NCBI RefSeq assembly: GCF_023278085.1
Contig: NZ_CP066266.1
Location: forward strand, 1 to 61,608
DNA from: Pseudomonas syringae
GTDB lineage: Bacteria; Pseudomonadota; Gammaproteobacteria; Pseudomonadales; Pseudomonadaceae
Direction of reading: 5' to 3'
Length of the DNA stretch: 61,608 nucleotides
In this document: piece by piece, positions 36,804 through 46,305 of the stretch
Position numbering within the stretch: the stretch's first letter is position 1
How the letters are laid out: each line of letters opens with the position of its first letter
The notes under the pieces: generated by a model
What the model was told of the DNA's origin: nothing
The model's database searches: none
Seen by the model: the letters and a program-made list of their open reading frames with translations, nothing else
Position numbers and translations under genes: made by a program

Positions 36804-37138
36804 TGATCAAACGTACCCTTGTGCCCAACAAAGGCGAGCTGGGCATTCTGCTGGTGGCTCTGGCCTACCTGCCCGGTATCGCCTCCGCTGACTGGCTCAG
36901 CACGCTGAACCAGTGGGGCAGCAATATCCGCCTGGGCCTTTACACCCTGGCGGGCACCCTAGGCCTGATTTGCCTGATCTGGTCAGGTGCCAAATGGCTG
37001 ATTGCTCGCTCCTCGGGCGATCGCTCGCACACCTTCATGGACTACCTGGAGCAGGTGGGTGTGCTGCTGGTCGTTGGTGGGTCTGTACTCCTCGGCACAG
37101 CGGCTTGGCAGGTGTTCGGCACCGGCGTGCCGGGTTGA
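36800..37138 (+). CDS. virB2: VirB2, pilin subunit
   Basis: 112 residues with a leader (LGILLVALAYLPGIASA) and two membrane segments (LYTLAGTLGLICLIWSGAKW; VGVLLVVGGSVLLGTAAWQV), the VirB2/TrbC pattern. Forms the conjugative pilus after processing. 12 bases separate it from virB3. Confidence 0.9.
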   Translation: MMIKRTLVPNKGELGILLVALAYLPGIASADWLSTLNQWGSNIRLGLYTLAGTLGLICLIWSGAKWLIARSSGDRSHTFMDYLEQVGVLLVVGGSVLLGTAAWQVFGTGVPG

Positions 37139-37150
37139 CCAGGAGCGTTT

Positions 37151-37639
37151 ATGGCCAGTAACGAAGTACTCAAGAAACTGACCTTCGAAAGCTACAACGC
37201 CATGAGTCGGCCTGCGATGTTCTGGAACATTCCCATCATGCCGATGGTGGGGTTGCTGATGGGCGGCTTGGTCTTCGGTGTTGCCGCGACGTTCCTGCTG
37301 TCCTGGGTGTGGGGCCTGGTTGCTGCCTCCCCGTTCCTGATTGCCCTCATCGCCTTGAGGGTTGTGGGCCTGATCGATCCTCAGTATTTGCGCCGTATCC
37401 GCTTTGCACGGCGGCGTCTCTGGCTGAATCTCAAGTACGGCAAACCGTTATTGCTGACCCCTTTTAATCCGCAATGGAGTGAATTCTATGGCGCACGATT
37501 TTCACACAAGCGTTATGCCCCCGGAAAAGAAAGTGCCATTCATGCGCTATCCGGTCCACGAACACATGGTGACACTGCCCGGCAACCGCTTGGTGAGTCT
37601 TATCCAGCTGAAGGGGGTTTCCAGCGAAACCCGCAGTGA
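37151..37639 (+). CDS. virB3: VirB3, inner-membrane channel protein with extended tail
   Basis: The first about 105 residues are a normal VirB3: FESYNAMSRPAMFWNIPIMP, a double membrane segment, and DPQYLRRIRFARRRLWLNLK. The reading frame then continues about 55 residues past the virB4 start (37488), giving 162 residues, longer than usual. The extra tail (from NPQWSEFYGAR onward) is read from DNA that also encodes the conserved VirB4 N-terminus, so it may be tolerated rather than selected. Confidence 0.88.
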   Translation: MASNEVLKKLTFESYNAMSRPAMFWNIPIMPMVGLLMGGLVFGVAATFLLSWVWGLVAASPFLIALIALRVVGLIDPQYLRRIRFARRRLWLNLKYGKPLLLTPFNPQWSEFYGARFSHKRYAPGKESAIHALSGPRTHGDTARQPLGESYPAEGGFQRNPQ

Positions 37640-40040
37640 TAACGAACTGATCCAACTGTTTCACAACCTCAACCGCTACTTCCTGGCCCTGGGCAAGAAG
37701 GAAGGCAAGCACCTGATGCTGCAAACCTACATCACCAAGACTGGCATCGAGCTGGACACGCAATACACCTTGCCACTGCCCGCGCTTCAGGACTTTGTGG
37801 ACGCTTACACCGCACCGTTTCGCAACGGCACCTTCTTCCAGGTCGGGTACAGCATTGCCCTGATCCTCAAGTACCGAGAGGTGGATGAAGGGATCGAGCG
37901 TATGAGCGATCTGTTGTCGCTCTCCTCAACGTTGCTGGCCGAATATGACCCGGTCATCATGGGCCTTGAGGAAAACGAACACGGTGCATTGTTCTCGCAG
38001 ATCGGGCGCTACTTCAGCCTGTTGATCAACGGGCACGAAAAAGACGTGCTGGTCAGCGACACCCGCTTGGGTGACGCGATCATTGATAGCGTCACCAACT
38101 TTGAAAACTACGATTTTGTCGAGAACCGGCCCAACCGGGGTGGTCAGCGTTTCGCGACTACCTTTGACCTGCGCGACTACCCCAGTGGCGGTACCTACCC
38201 CGGTATGTGGGACGAGGCCATCGAGCAGCAGTTCGAGTTCACCCTGGTGCAAACGTTTCTGTTCGAAGACCGTAACAAGGCCAAGGACAAATTCAAAAAG
38301 CACGTGGCGGATCTGGGCTCGGTCGAGCGTGATTCAAAGCAAACCGAGGAGCTTGAAAATGCCGTCGATGCCATCACCCTGGGCGACAAGGCGTTTGGTC
38401 GTTATCACGCCTCGCTGATCGTCTACGGCAAAACCCCGGACCAGGCCATCGAGAACGGCACGAAAATGGCGTCGGTGTTTACGGTGCGTGACGCTACCTT
38501 TGTGCGCTCGACCATGAGCAATATCGACACCTGGTACACGCAGTTCCCCGGTGTGACCGAGGCCATGTACCCGATGATGAAATCGACCGAGAACTTGGCG
38601 TGCAGCTTTTCCCTGCACTCTACCCCCACGGGCAAGGTCAAGGGCAACCCCATTGGTGACGGAACCGGGCTGATGCCCATGTTGACGGTCAACAAGGCGC
38701 TGTATGTCCTCAACGTTCATGACAGCCCGCCCGGCCAGAACAACCTCGGTGAAATGCTGCCAGGTCATGCGGTTTACACAGGCCAAACCGGGGTGGGTAA
38801 AACCACCGCCGAGGCCATCCTGCTGACCTTTCTCAGCCGCTTCGATCCGCTGATTTTCGGCATCGACTACAACGAGTCTTTGAGACATTTGCTGTGTGCA
38901 TTGGGAGCCGAGTATTACACCGTGCAGCCTGGCCACTTCACCGGCATCAATCCGTTTCAGTTTCACGACCGTCCTGGGTTACGGCAAATGCTAATCGACC
39001 TGGTGCTGTGCTGCGCCGGTGGTCCTGCGAAGACCGATGAAGCCGAACAGCGCACGATCAAAGATTCGGTTGAAGCGGTCATGGCGCATACCAATGTGCG
39101 TCTCCGGGGCATGTCGCTGCTGCTGCAAAACATCCCCCTACGAGGTGGCAATTGCCTGCACACCCGGCTATCGAAATGGTGCCGTTTGGCCGGTGAAGGC
39201 CGCGAAGGGCAATACGCCTGGGTACTGGACTCGCCTGTCAACCAGTTCGATGCGCAGACCTACCGGCGTCTGGCCTTCGATTGCACGCAGCTGCTCAAAA
39301 ACGGCTACGCCGAGAAGCACCCGGAAGTAATGGAAGCGTTTCTGAACACGTTGTTTTACATGAAACGCGAAATGCACGAAGCCCGCCCCGGCAATCTGCT
39401 GTTGAACATGGTGGCCGAGTTCTGGGCACCGCTGTCATACAAGAGTACGGCAGACGCCCTGCAGGAGGTCTTGCAGAGCGGTCGTATGCGCGGGGAAATC
39501 CTGATCATGGACACCCAGTACCCCGAGCAAGCACTGGCGACGCCTTACGCGGCAGCCGTCATTCAGCAAGTGACAACGCCTATCTGGCTGCCTAACAAGA
39601 AAGCCCAAGCCGAGAGCTACGCCAAGTTTGGTGTCACCGGCAAAGTTTTCGAGGCTGTGCGTGATATGGGGCCGCTGAGCCGAGAAATGGTGGTGCAACA
39701 GGGTCACCAGACGGTGAAGCTGAAAATGGAGCTGGACGGCCCGCTCAAGTATTGGTTGCCGCTGTTATCTGCCACCCAAAAGAACCTGGCGGTGGCCGAG
39801 CGTATTCGGCAACACCTGCGCACGACCGATCCCACGGTGTGGGTCGATGCGTTCCTGGTGGCCGAGGCGGTGCGCCAATGGTTGAACACCGACGATCCCG
39901 CCGTGTGGCTGCCTGCGTTTAACTATGCCGAGGGCTTACGCCAGTCCATGAACACGCGGGATGCACAGCGCTGGATGCCTGCCTTTCAAAAAGCCTGGAA
40001 AGCCCTTCAGGAACAGAATGAAGTCGAGGTTTCGTCATGA
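37488..40040 (+). CDS. virB4: VirB4, type IV secretion ATPase
   Basis: Energises pilus assembly and transfer; 850 residues. Walker A TGQTGVGKTT (Lys438), Walker B region RGEILIMDTQYPEQA. ATG at 37488 with TGGAG 8 bases upstream is preferred to GTG 37479. Unusual C-terminus: three perfect-period 22-residue repeats (residues 772-837) of the pattern RQxxNTxDxxxWxxAFxxA. The end overlaps virB5 by ATGA. Confidence 0.95.
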   Translation: MAHDFHTSVMPPEKKVPFMRYPVHEHMVTLPGNRLVSLIQLKGVSSETRSDNELIQLFHNLNRYFLALGKKEGKHLMLQTYITKTGIELDTQYTLPLPALQDFVDAYTAPFRNGTFFQVGYSIALILKYREVDEGIERMSDLLSLSSTLLAEYDPVIMGLEENEHGALFSQIGRYFSLLINGHEKDVLVSDTRLGDAIIDSVTNFENYDFVENRPNRGGQRFATTFDLRDYPSGGTYPGMWDEAIEQQFEFTLVQTFLFEDRNKAKDKFKKHVADLGSVERDSKQTEELENAVDAITLGDKAFGRYHASLIVYGKTPDQAIENGTKMASVFTVRDATFVRSTMSNIDTWYTQFPGVTEAMYPMMKSTENLACSFSLHSTPTGKVKGNPIGDGTGLMPMLTVNKALYVLNVHDSPPGQNNLGEMLPGHAVYTGQTGVGKTTAEAILLTFLSRFDPLIFGIDYNESLRHLLCALGAEYYTVQPGHFTGINPFQFHDRPGLRQMLIDLVLCCAGGPAKTDEAEQRTIKDSVEAVMAHTNVRLRGMSLLLQNIPLRGGNCLHTRLSKWCRLAGEGREGQYAWVLDSPVNQFDAQTYRRLAFDCTQLLKNGYAEKHPEVMEAFLNTLFYMKREMHEARPGNLLLNMVAEFWAPLSYKSTADALQEVLQSGRMRGEILIMDTQYPEQALATPYAAAVIQQVTTPIWLPNKKAQAESYAKFGVTGKVFEAVRDMGPLSREMVVQQGHQTVKLKMELDGPLKYWLPLLSATQKNLAVAERIRQHLRTTDPTVWVDAFLVAEAVRQWLNTDDPAVWLPAFNYAEGLRQSMNTRDAQRWMPAFQKAWKALQEQNEVEVSS

Positions 40041-40717
40041 AAAAACACGCGATTGCTTGTGCGCTGAGCGCGCTCATGTTGACTACCGCCCTGCCTGCTG
40101 CGCATGCGGCAGTACCAGGCATTCCTGTCCTGGATCCATCCAACCTGCTTGTGCTGAAAGCGAATGCGCTGGCCCAGGCCAAGCAGGCGATGGACGCGCT
40201 TACCACGGCCAAGGACGCCATCACCCAGACCGCGCAGCAATACAACCATTACAAAAGCATCATCACCGGCAATGACATGTTGGGTGGGTTCCTGAACGAC
40301 CCCGCCTTGAACAAAGTCATGCCCATGGGGGATTGGGCAGATATTTACAGCACGGGCCGGGACATCGCCAGTTTGCGTGACCGCTACGGCTTAACCTCGG
40401 ATAATGCCAGCGTGCAGGCGAAATTCGACCAGATGATGTCGGTTGCCGATGCGCTGGAGCGCAATTACAACGCCAGCACTGAACGGGTCAAGAACGCCGA
40501 GCTGCTTCGGGCCCGGTTGAACGAGGTGACGACCCCACAACAGAAGGAGGATTTACAGCTGCGTTACCAGCAGGAGCTGATCGAGCAGCAAAACCAGCAG
40601 ATGAGGCTGGCCAATATGCAGATGCTTAAACAGCAGCAAGAGAAAATGGAAAACGAAAAACGTGCACAAGACATAAGTGATTACTATTTTGGGAAGTCAA
40701 CTGTGATGCCCCAATAG
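40037..40717 (+). CDS. virB5: VirB5, minor pilus tip protein
   Basis: 226 residues: signal peptide 1-24 (SALMLTTALPAAHA), then long helices (ALAQAKQAMDALTTAKDAI; QLRYQQELIEQQNQQMRL) and NxxTG-like region YGLTSDNASV, as in TraC/VirB5. Pilus-tip adhesin that helps mating-pair contact. Starts inside the last codons of virB4. Confidence 0.9.
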   Translation: MKKHAIACALSALMLTTALPAAHAAVPGIPVLDPSNLLVLKANALAQAKQAMDALTTAKDAITQTAQQYNHYKSIITGNDMLGGFLNDPALNKVMPMGDWADIYSTGRDIASLRDRYGLTSDNASVQAKFDQMMSVADALERNYNASTERVKNAELLRARLNEVTTPQQKEDLQLRYQQELIEQQNQQMRLANMQMLKQQQEKMENEKRAQDISDYYFGKSTVMPQ

Positions 40718-40732
40718 ACAAGGACTAGTGAT

Positions 40733-40939
40733 ATGAAATATCTGATTATAGCGTTTTCAATGGCATCGATGATTGCGATCAGCGGTTGCGATGACCACAG
40801 TCAGCAAAGCAAGGTTCAGGCCGCACGCGATGCTCGATATGTGGAGAATAAAAAACGCGAAGTTCAGATTCAGGACTTTTTAACCGGCAAAACTAAAGAA
40901 TATCCTGTTTTCAAAGACGAGGTTCCACCCGATAAATAG
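40733..40939 (+). CDS. Small lipoprotein, candidate entry-exclusion protein (Eex)
   Basis: 68 residues with a lipobox (MIAISGC, Cys19) and a short charged mature part (RDARYVENKKREVQIQDF). Position between virB5 and virB6 is where pKM101/R388-type systems place the entry-exclusion lipoprotein. It is more AT-rich than virB1-virB5. It could instead be an accessory VirB7-like protein, but a separate VirB7 candidate exists at 41971. Confidence 0.7.
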   Translation: MKYLIIAFSMASMIAISGCDDHSQQSKVQAARDARYVENKKREVQIQDFLTGKTKEYPVFKDEVPPDK

Positions 40940-40965
40940 ATGCTGTTGCTAAAAGGTGTTATGCA

Positions 40966-41910
40966 ATGCACATTACACAACAAATGTATGATTTTTGGGA
41001 CTTAGCACTACAAAGTGTGGTGCTAACCAAAATGTCCGTGGTTTTATTGGCTTTGAATGCGGCAGTAGGGACGTTTTGGTTGGTGCATTTCACATTCCGT
41101 AGCTTCAGTTGGATGTGGCAAGGCATGACTAGCACCTTCCAAGAGGTTTTTTTTGAAATTCTCAAGGTTGCGTTCATTTGCGGCTGTGCGTTCAACGTCC
41201 AATGGTACTGGAGCACTATAGTGCCGGTCATAACGGGCTTTCCATCATGGATGGGGGGTGTGCTTTCAGGGCAAGACGGTAGCCAGATGAACCAGATTGA
41301 TTCTATGGTGGTCGTCTATCTTGAGAACTTAAATAAGCTGTTTGATATCTTCAAGGTTGATCTTTGGGATGTCGACCTCAAAACTATTTATCTTGGAGGG
41401 CAAGCGTTAGTTATTTATTTAATAGCTGGCATTCCATTCATGCTGACGGCCTCTGGCACAATCGTGGTGCTGAAAGCTGCCAGTACCGTCATATCAGCAG
41501 TCGGGCCATTGTTCATAGTCTTCGCTCTGTTTGCGCAAACGAAGCAATGGTTTTGGGGGTGGGTTTCAGTTATGGCAGGATTTATGCTGACCCAAGTGTT
41601 GTTCGCCGCGGTCATTGCATTGGAACTCAGCTTTATAAACTCGTACATCATAGTAAATGGCAAGATAGATCTGAGTCTTACAGGCAACTTTGTAATGCTT
41701 TTGTGCTTCTCGGCATTTACGCTTTTAGCCGTGGAACTGCCTAATTACGCGGCAACCATCATGGGAGGCACCCCTGTATCCGCTACTGGAATAGGAGGGA
41801 TTATTGCAAAGGGTTCAGGACTTGGCAGTGCTATGAACAGTGCACGCGCAGCGAAAAGCATAGGTGAGAAGATCGCCGCCAAGATGAAAGGTCGTAACAA
41901 AATCTCTTAG
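40966..41910 (+). CDS. virB6: VirB6, polytopic inner-membrane channel protein
   Basis: 314 residues with at least five membrane segments (SVVLLALNAAVGTFWLVHF; ALVIYLIAGIPFMLTASGTI; VISAVGPLFIVFALFA; NFVMLLCFSAFTLLAV) and the VirB6 tryptophan-rich loop (QTKQWFWGWVSVM). Ends in a basic tail. Base composition is clearly more AT-rich than virB1-5 or virB8-11, as in the adjacent Eex gene. Confidence 0.9.
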   Translation: MHITQQMYDFWDLALQSVVLTKMSVVLLALNAAVGTFWLVHFTFRSFSWMWQGMTSTFQEVFFEILKVAFICGCAFNVQWYWSTIVPVITGFPSWMGGVLSGQDGSQMNQIDSMVVVYLENLNKLFDIFKVDLWDVDLKTIYLGGQALVIYLIAGIPFMLTASGTIVVLKAASTVISAVGPLFIVFALFAQTKQWFWGWVSVMAGFMLTQVLFAAVIALELSFINSYIIVNGKIDLSLTGNFVMLLCFSAFTLLAVELPNYAATIMGGTPVSATGIGGIIAKGSGLGSAMNSARAAKSIGEKIAAKMKGRNKIS

Positions 41911-41970
41911 CCCCTCGAACACAAGCTTTCAACTGCTCCCCCCTCTCTCGCAACAACGGGTAATCCAACT

Positions 41971-42273
41971 ATGAATTTCAAACTTGCTTTGAGCGGGCTG
42001 CTTTCGGCTGCCTTGCTGTCAGGGTGTGGCTCTGCACCCAAACTGTCCGAACCGGAAGGGCAATGGGAAGACATGCCCTTCACCCATGCCCCCGTGCCTC
42101 GCGCTGCCCCCGTGACAACGCCTGCTCCCGTGCCTGGCCGGGTGCTGCCAGCAGCGAGCCCTTCGCCCAAGGCCCAGTTGCTCAATACCACCAGTCCAAA
42201 GCGTTCGGCAACCGCCCCCCCGGCAAAGCCCGCCGAGGCCCCACCCAACGAATCCAAATGCTCCGCGAACTGA
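41971..42273 (+). CDS. virB7: VirB7 lipoprotein of the outer-membrane core
   Basis: 100 residues: lipobox LLSGC (Cys19), then GSAPKLSEPEGQWEDM, like the short VirB7/TraN/TrwH lipoproteins that stabilise VirB9, with an added proline/alanine-rich extension. Located directly before virB8. Confidence 0.82.
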   Translation: MNFKLALSGLLSAALLSGCGSAPKLSEPEGQWEDMPFTHAPVPRAAPVTTPAPVPGRVLPAASPSPKAQLLNTTSPKRSATAPPAKPAEAPPNESKCSAN

Positions 42274-42310
42274 TCCGCGCAGCACGTGTTTGTCCAGGTT
42301 TAGGTGACTT

Positions 42311-43099
42311 ATGAAAAAGTTTCGAAAATCCAAAGAGGACGTGATCGAGCAGGAGCGGCAACTGGCCGCCCGTACCAGCATCGACGCGGCCACCGCACAA
42401 GAAATCAGCCTGGTTGAACAGGCTTGGATTCATGCAGCGCGGTTCTTTGAAAAAAGCATCGCCGCCGATGAAAAGGCCAAGACCAAACGAGCAACGCGGT
42501 TGAATTATGTGTTTGGGTCCATTGCCGTCATGTCAGTTGCCGCCGTGATGGGCCTGACCCCGCTCAAGACCGTTCAACTTGGCCTGGTACGGGTCGACAG
42601 AAACTCCGGCTACACGGATGTGGTGTGGGCCGACGACAAAGGCAAGCCACAAGAGCAGATCGATGACGAGTTCTGGCTTTCCGCGTACACGCGATTCCGC
42701 GAGAGCTACAACTTTTCGAGTAACGATGCCAATTACGGCATGGTCAAGTTGATGTCCTATGACGAGACCTTCACGGAGTACCGCAACTTCCAATTGTCCT
42801 CCAAGGGCTATCTGGAAGTGCTGGGGACCAACCGGCAAATACGCACGGATATCAACAATATCAACTTTCTTGAGCGTAAAGATCGGGAAGGCACAGCCCA
42901 GGTGCGAATCACCAAAACCGTGCTGGACCGCAACGGCATCCCCGATCCTCAGCTGCACCCGGTGACCTGGGTGGCCACAGTGACCTACGACTACAAAAAC
43001 CCTGCGAAAAAAGCCGGTGACCAGTGGCTAAACCCCCGTGGCTTCGGGATCAAGGCCTACACAATGACCCAGGAAGTGGGGGTGTCCAATGGTAAATAA
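42311..43099 (+). CDS. virB8: VirB8, inner-membrane assembly factor
   Basis: 262 residues: cytoplasmic N-terminus, one membrane segment about 68-88 (VFGSIAVMSVAAVMGLTPL), and a periplasmic NTF2-like domain ending with LNPRGFGIKAYTMTQEV, the VirB8 signature. Its last 11 bases overlap virB9. Confidence 0.93.
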   Translation: MKKFRKSKEDVIEQERQLAARTSIDAATAQEISLVEQAWIHAARFFEKSIAADEKAKTKRATRLNYVFGSIAVMSVAAVMGLTPLKTVQLGLVRVDRNSGYTDVVWADDKGKPQEQIDDEFWLSAYTRFRESYNFSSNDANYGMVKLMSYDETFTEYRNFQLSSKGYLEVLGTNRQIRTDINNINFLERKDREGTAQVRITKTVLDRNGIPDPQLHPVTWVATVTYDYKNPAKKAGDQWLNPRGFGIKAYTMTQEVGVSNGK

Positions 43100-43898
43100 A
43101 GCCGCTTCAGGCCTCACCGCTTTGTTGCTTCTGACGTCCGGCCTACCGGCCTCTGCCGAGAGCATGGGCACCGGTTCATCACTGGATCGGCGCGTACAGG
43201 CGGCCATTTACTCCCCTGACGAGGTATTTAGGGTGCAAACGACAGTTGGCCGGGCATCGCTCATTCAGCTCCAATCCAACGAGACGATCAACCAAGATAC
43301 GGGCCTCATGATCTCGGGCGATCCGAAAGCCTGGTCTATTGGCCCAAACAAAGCGGGCAACATGGTTTCGCTTAAGCCGATCACTGATCAGGAGCCGGAT
43401 ACGAACCTGACCATTAACACCAATCGGCGTACATACCTGATTGAGCTGAAGCTGGTCAAGCGCAAACAAGACTCGACGTATCTACTGCGCTTCACCTACC
43501 CCGAGCCGCCGAAAAAGGCTGTCGCGGCTCGCCGTGACCCCAGCAACCCCTGCGACGGGCCGGTGCAAAACGGCCCCTATCAGAAGCGCTCCAATGCAGA
43601 GAGTCGATCCATAGCGCCCTATGAGGGCTGGGACAACGGCATGCTGACCTGCTTCCGCTTCACCGGCAATGGGCCGCGCCCGGTGCTGTACCAGGTTCTA
43701 CCAGACGGCACCGAAACGGTGGCCGACATGCACAACGAACAGAACGTGGTCGTGGTGCATGGGGTCAGCCGATTGTTTCGGTTTCGCCTGAACGGTCTGC
43801 TTGTAGAGGCCCGGCCTACTGCTCAGGTGAACACGGGGTACAACTTCAACGGGACCACCACCGGCGAGATTCGGGAGCTCAAGCATGCAGAACAATGA
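43089..43898 (+). CDS. virB9: VirB9, outer-membrane core complex protein
   Basis: 269 residues: signal peptide, CagX/VirB9 domain with TNRRTYLIELKLV and a C-terminal part with PYEGWDNGMLTCFRF and HGVSRLFRFRLNGLLVE. Forms the core ring with VirB7 and VirB10. Overlaps virB10 by 14 bases. Confidence 0.93.
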   Translation: MVNKAASGLTALLLLTSGLPASAESMGTGSSLDRRVQAAIYSPDEVFRVQTTVGRASLIQLQSNETINQDTGLMISGDPKAWSIGPNKAGNMVSLKPITDQEPDTNLTINTNRRTYLIELKLVKRKQDSTYLLRFTYPEPPKKAVAARRDPSNPCDGPVQNGPYQKRSNAESRSIAPYEGWDNGMLTCFRFTGNGPRPVLYQVLPDGTETVADMHNEQNVVVVHGVSRLFRFRLNGLLVEARPTAQVNTGYNFNGTTTGEIRELKHAEQ

Positions 43899-45255
43899 CA
43901 ACGACCAGGCTCCGGAGAACACTCAAGGGCCGGACAGCATCGGGCCGCCCGAAGCAGCAGCGTCCACCGCAGCTTCTCCAGAACCGGCCCCGGTCTCCGA
44001 GCCTTCTAGCACACAGGCCCGTGGGGCCTTTGACGTGCGGGCCAAACGATCAGGCGATGCCCAAAACAAGAGAACGCTTTACCTGGGCCTGGTCGGGCTG
44101 GTGTTGGTTGGTCTGCTGGTGATAGGTGGACTCTGGTACTTCACCATTTCCCAGATGAAAACCACCGGCTCCGAGGTCGATGAAACCAACGTCAAGAAGG
44201 ACGCGACCCTGGACGTGAATCTGGGCAGCGACGACAGCATGAAAAAGGCACGGGAAGCCAAGCTGGCCGCTGACAAAGCTGAGGAGGAAAAGCGAGCCCG
44301 AGCGGAAAGAGAGCGATTGGCCAAAGAGCAAAAGGATAAAGAGGATGCTGAACGCGGAAGAACCGGGCAGGACCACGCCGTTAGTGCGCCGCCACCGCCC
44401 GGCTCGCCCGGCCAGAAACCGCCTGAGGAACTGACCCCCCGGCAACGCAAACTGGGAGGTGAAATGTGGGTCACCTTTGAAGACGCGCAGGGTACTGGTG
44501 CTGGGAATACTCAGCCGCAACAGCCGTCCGGCGAGCAGCCATCACTGCCGCCTTCAATGTTGGGCGACATTCAGGGCGGATCGAGCAGCGGTCTGGGTGG
44601 TGAATCGTCCAGCAGAAAACGCAGCAGCCTGAGCAACCTGGGCGGTACCACCTTTGCCCCGGCCAAGGCGTACCTGGCACCGAACCGCAAGTACCTGGTC
44701 AGCCACAACACCTACACGCGCTGCGCGCTGTACACCGAAATCATCAGTACACACCCAGGAATGGTGGATTGTCGTCTGACCGATCCGCTGTATTCCGCTG
44801 ATGGCTCCACGGTGATTGCGGCAGCAGGTGACAAGCTCACCGGTGAACAGACGGTTGAGGTTGGTCCAGGCGAAACCAGCGTGTTTACCACCTGGACCGA
44901 AATCGAAACCCAAGCGGGTGTGCGGGCCAAGATTGACAGCTTGGGTGCAGGCCCCATGGGAGCCAGCGGGACCGAAGCCTGGATCGATCGTCACTACATG
45001 CAGCGCTTTGGCGGTGCGGTGATGTTGTCGTTCATCCAGGACGCGCTTCAGGCCGCGTCCAACACGACGCAGAAAAGCTCGGGGTCTGGAGGTTACACGG
45101 TGAACAACAGCGAGCAGAACGTGGAGAGCATGGCCAACAAGGCGTTGGACAGCACCATCAACATTCCGGACACCGGGAAACTGCTGCCTGGCACCGTGAT
45201 CACCGTCATCGTGGCCCGCGACATCGACTTTTCATCGGTTTTCGAGAACCGCTAA
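43885..45255 (+). CDS. virB10: VirB10, core complex scaffold
   Basis: 456 residues: a proline/alanine-rich cytoplasmic N-terminus, a membrane helix about 66-88 (LYLGLVGLVLVGLLVIGGLW), a charged coiled-coil and proline linker in the periplasm, then the TrbI domain (YLVSHNTYTRCALYTEIIST; GTEAWIDRHYMQRFG) that spans the outer membrane. Senses ATP use by VirB11 and VirD4 in relatives. Confidence 0.94.
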   Translation: MQNNDNDQAPENTQGPDSIGPPEAAASTAASPEPAPVSEPSSTQARGAFDVRAKRSGDAQNKRTLYLGLVGLVLVGLLVIGGLWYFTISQMKTTGSEVDETNVKKDATLDVNLGSDDSMKKAREAKLAADKAEEEKRARAERERLAKEQKDKEDAERGRTGQDHAVSAPPPPGSPGQKPPEELTPRQRKLGGEMWVTFEDAQGTGAGNTQPQQPSGEQPSLPPSMLGDIQGGSSSGLGGESSSRKRSSLSNLGGTTFAPAKAYLAPNRKYLVSHNTYTRCALYTEIISTHPGMVDCRLTDPLYSADGSTVIAAAGDKLTGEQTVEVGPGETSVFTTWTEIETQAGVRAKIDSLGAGPMGASGTEAWIDRHYMQRFGGAVMLSFIQDALQAASNTTQKSSGSGGYTVNNSEQNVESMANKALDSTINIPDTGKLLPGTVITVIVARDIDFSSVFENR

Positions 45256-45264
45256 GGAGTATTC

Positions 45265-46296
45265 ATGACTGAAGAGCAAGGACTTACCGAAGACACGCTG
45301 GTCCAAGACTTCCTCGACCAGGCAGGTGCCACCGAGCGCCTAAATCGTCAGGGCACCAAGGACGTGGCCATCAACCGGCCTTACGAGCTGTGGGTGGACG
45401 GTCCAAACGGCTGGGAACACGAAGAAGCGCCTTGGCTCACCTACAATCTGTGCTGGCGGCTGGCCAATGCGCTCTGTGCGCTGAGATACCGCGTACTGGC
45501 TCCTCACTCACCGATTCACACTGTGAAATTACCTGGCGGGGAGCGGGGCCAGATCGTCATGGCCCCGGCGTGCGAAGAGGGCACCTTGTCGATGACGTTT
45601 CGAAAACCCTCTTTGGATCGCTTCACCCATATGGATTACGTCAACAGTGGCCGCTATGACCGAGCCAGGGCCATCGCTTCACCGATACTGACCCTGAAAG
45701 CCTGGCAGCGCGACATGCAGGAAGCCCACGCAGCCGGCGAGTGGCACCGATTCATGGAAATCGCGATCGCTAATCGCCAGAACATCATCATTTTTGGCGG
45801 GCCAGGGTCGGGTAAAACCACTTACGGCAAGTCGCTGATCGACATGTTTCCGGTTAACCGCCGCATGATCACGATCCAGGAAATACTGGAGGACCCCATG
45901 CCCTTCCACCCTAACCATGTGCATTTGCTCTATGGCCATGTGGTGACGCCCAAAGCCCTGGTGGCCAGCGCGATGCGGATGAAGCCTGACCACCTGTTTT
46001 TGGCCGAGCTGACCGGTGACGAGGTGTGGCACTACATCGAGATTCTGAACACCGGCACCAAGGGCACCGTGACCACTGCGCATGCCAATGACAGTGAAGC
46101 AGGCTATGCCCGTGTGTGCGGCCTGGTGAAGCAGTCACCAATCGGACTCGGCCTGGATTACGCGTACATCGAGCGCCTGGTGCGCACCTCATTTGACGTG
46201 GTCGTGTACATGGAAAACACCTACATCGAAGAAGTGCATTACGAACCCGAACACAAGCTGGCCTTGCTCAATGGCCAGCGTCAACGAGCTGCCTAG
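45265..46296 (+). CDS. virB11: VirB11, traffic ATPase
   Basis: 343 residues; hexameric secretion ATPase. Walker A GGPGSGKTTYGKS (Lys184), Asp box and ELTGDEVWHY, His box GTVTTAHANDSEAGYARV. All motifs are intact. 9 bases separate it from the VirB10 gene and 9 from the next gene. Confidence 0.95.
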   Translation: MTEEQGLTEDTLVQDFLDQAGATERLNRQGTKDVAINRPYELWVDGPNGWEHEEAPWLTYNLCWRLANALCALRYRVLAPHSPIHTVKLPGGERGQIVMAPACEEGTLSMTFRKPSLDRFTHMDYVNSGRYDRARAIASPILTLKAWQRDMQEAHAAGEWHRFMEIAIANRQNIIIFGGPGSGKTTYGKSLIDMFPVNRRMITIQEILEDPMPFHPNHVHLLYGHVVTPKALVASAMRMKPDHLFLAELTGDEVWHYIEILNTGTKGTVTTAHANDSEAGYARVCGLVKQSPIGLGLDYAYIERLVRTSFDVVVYMENTYIEEVHYEPEHKLALLNGQRQRAA

Positions 46297-46305
46297 GAGA
46301 ACGCC

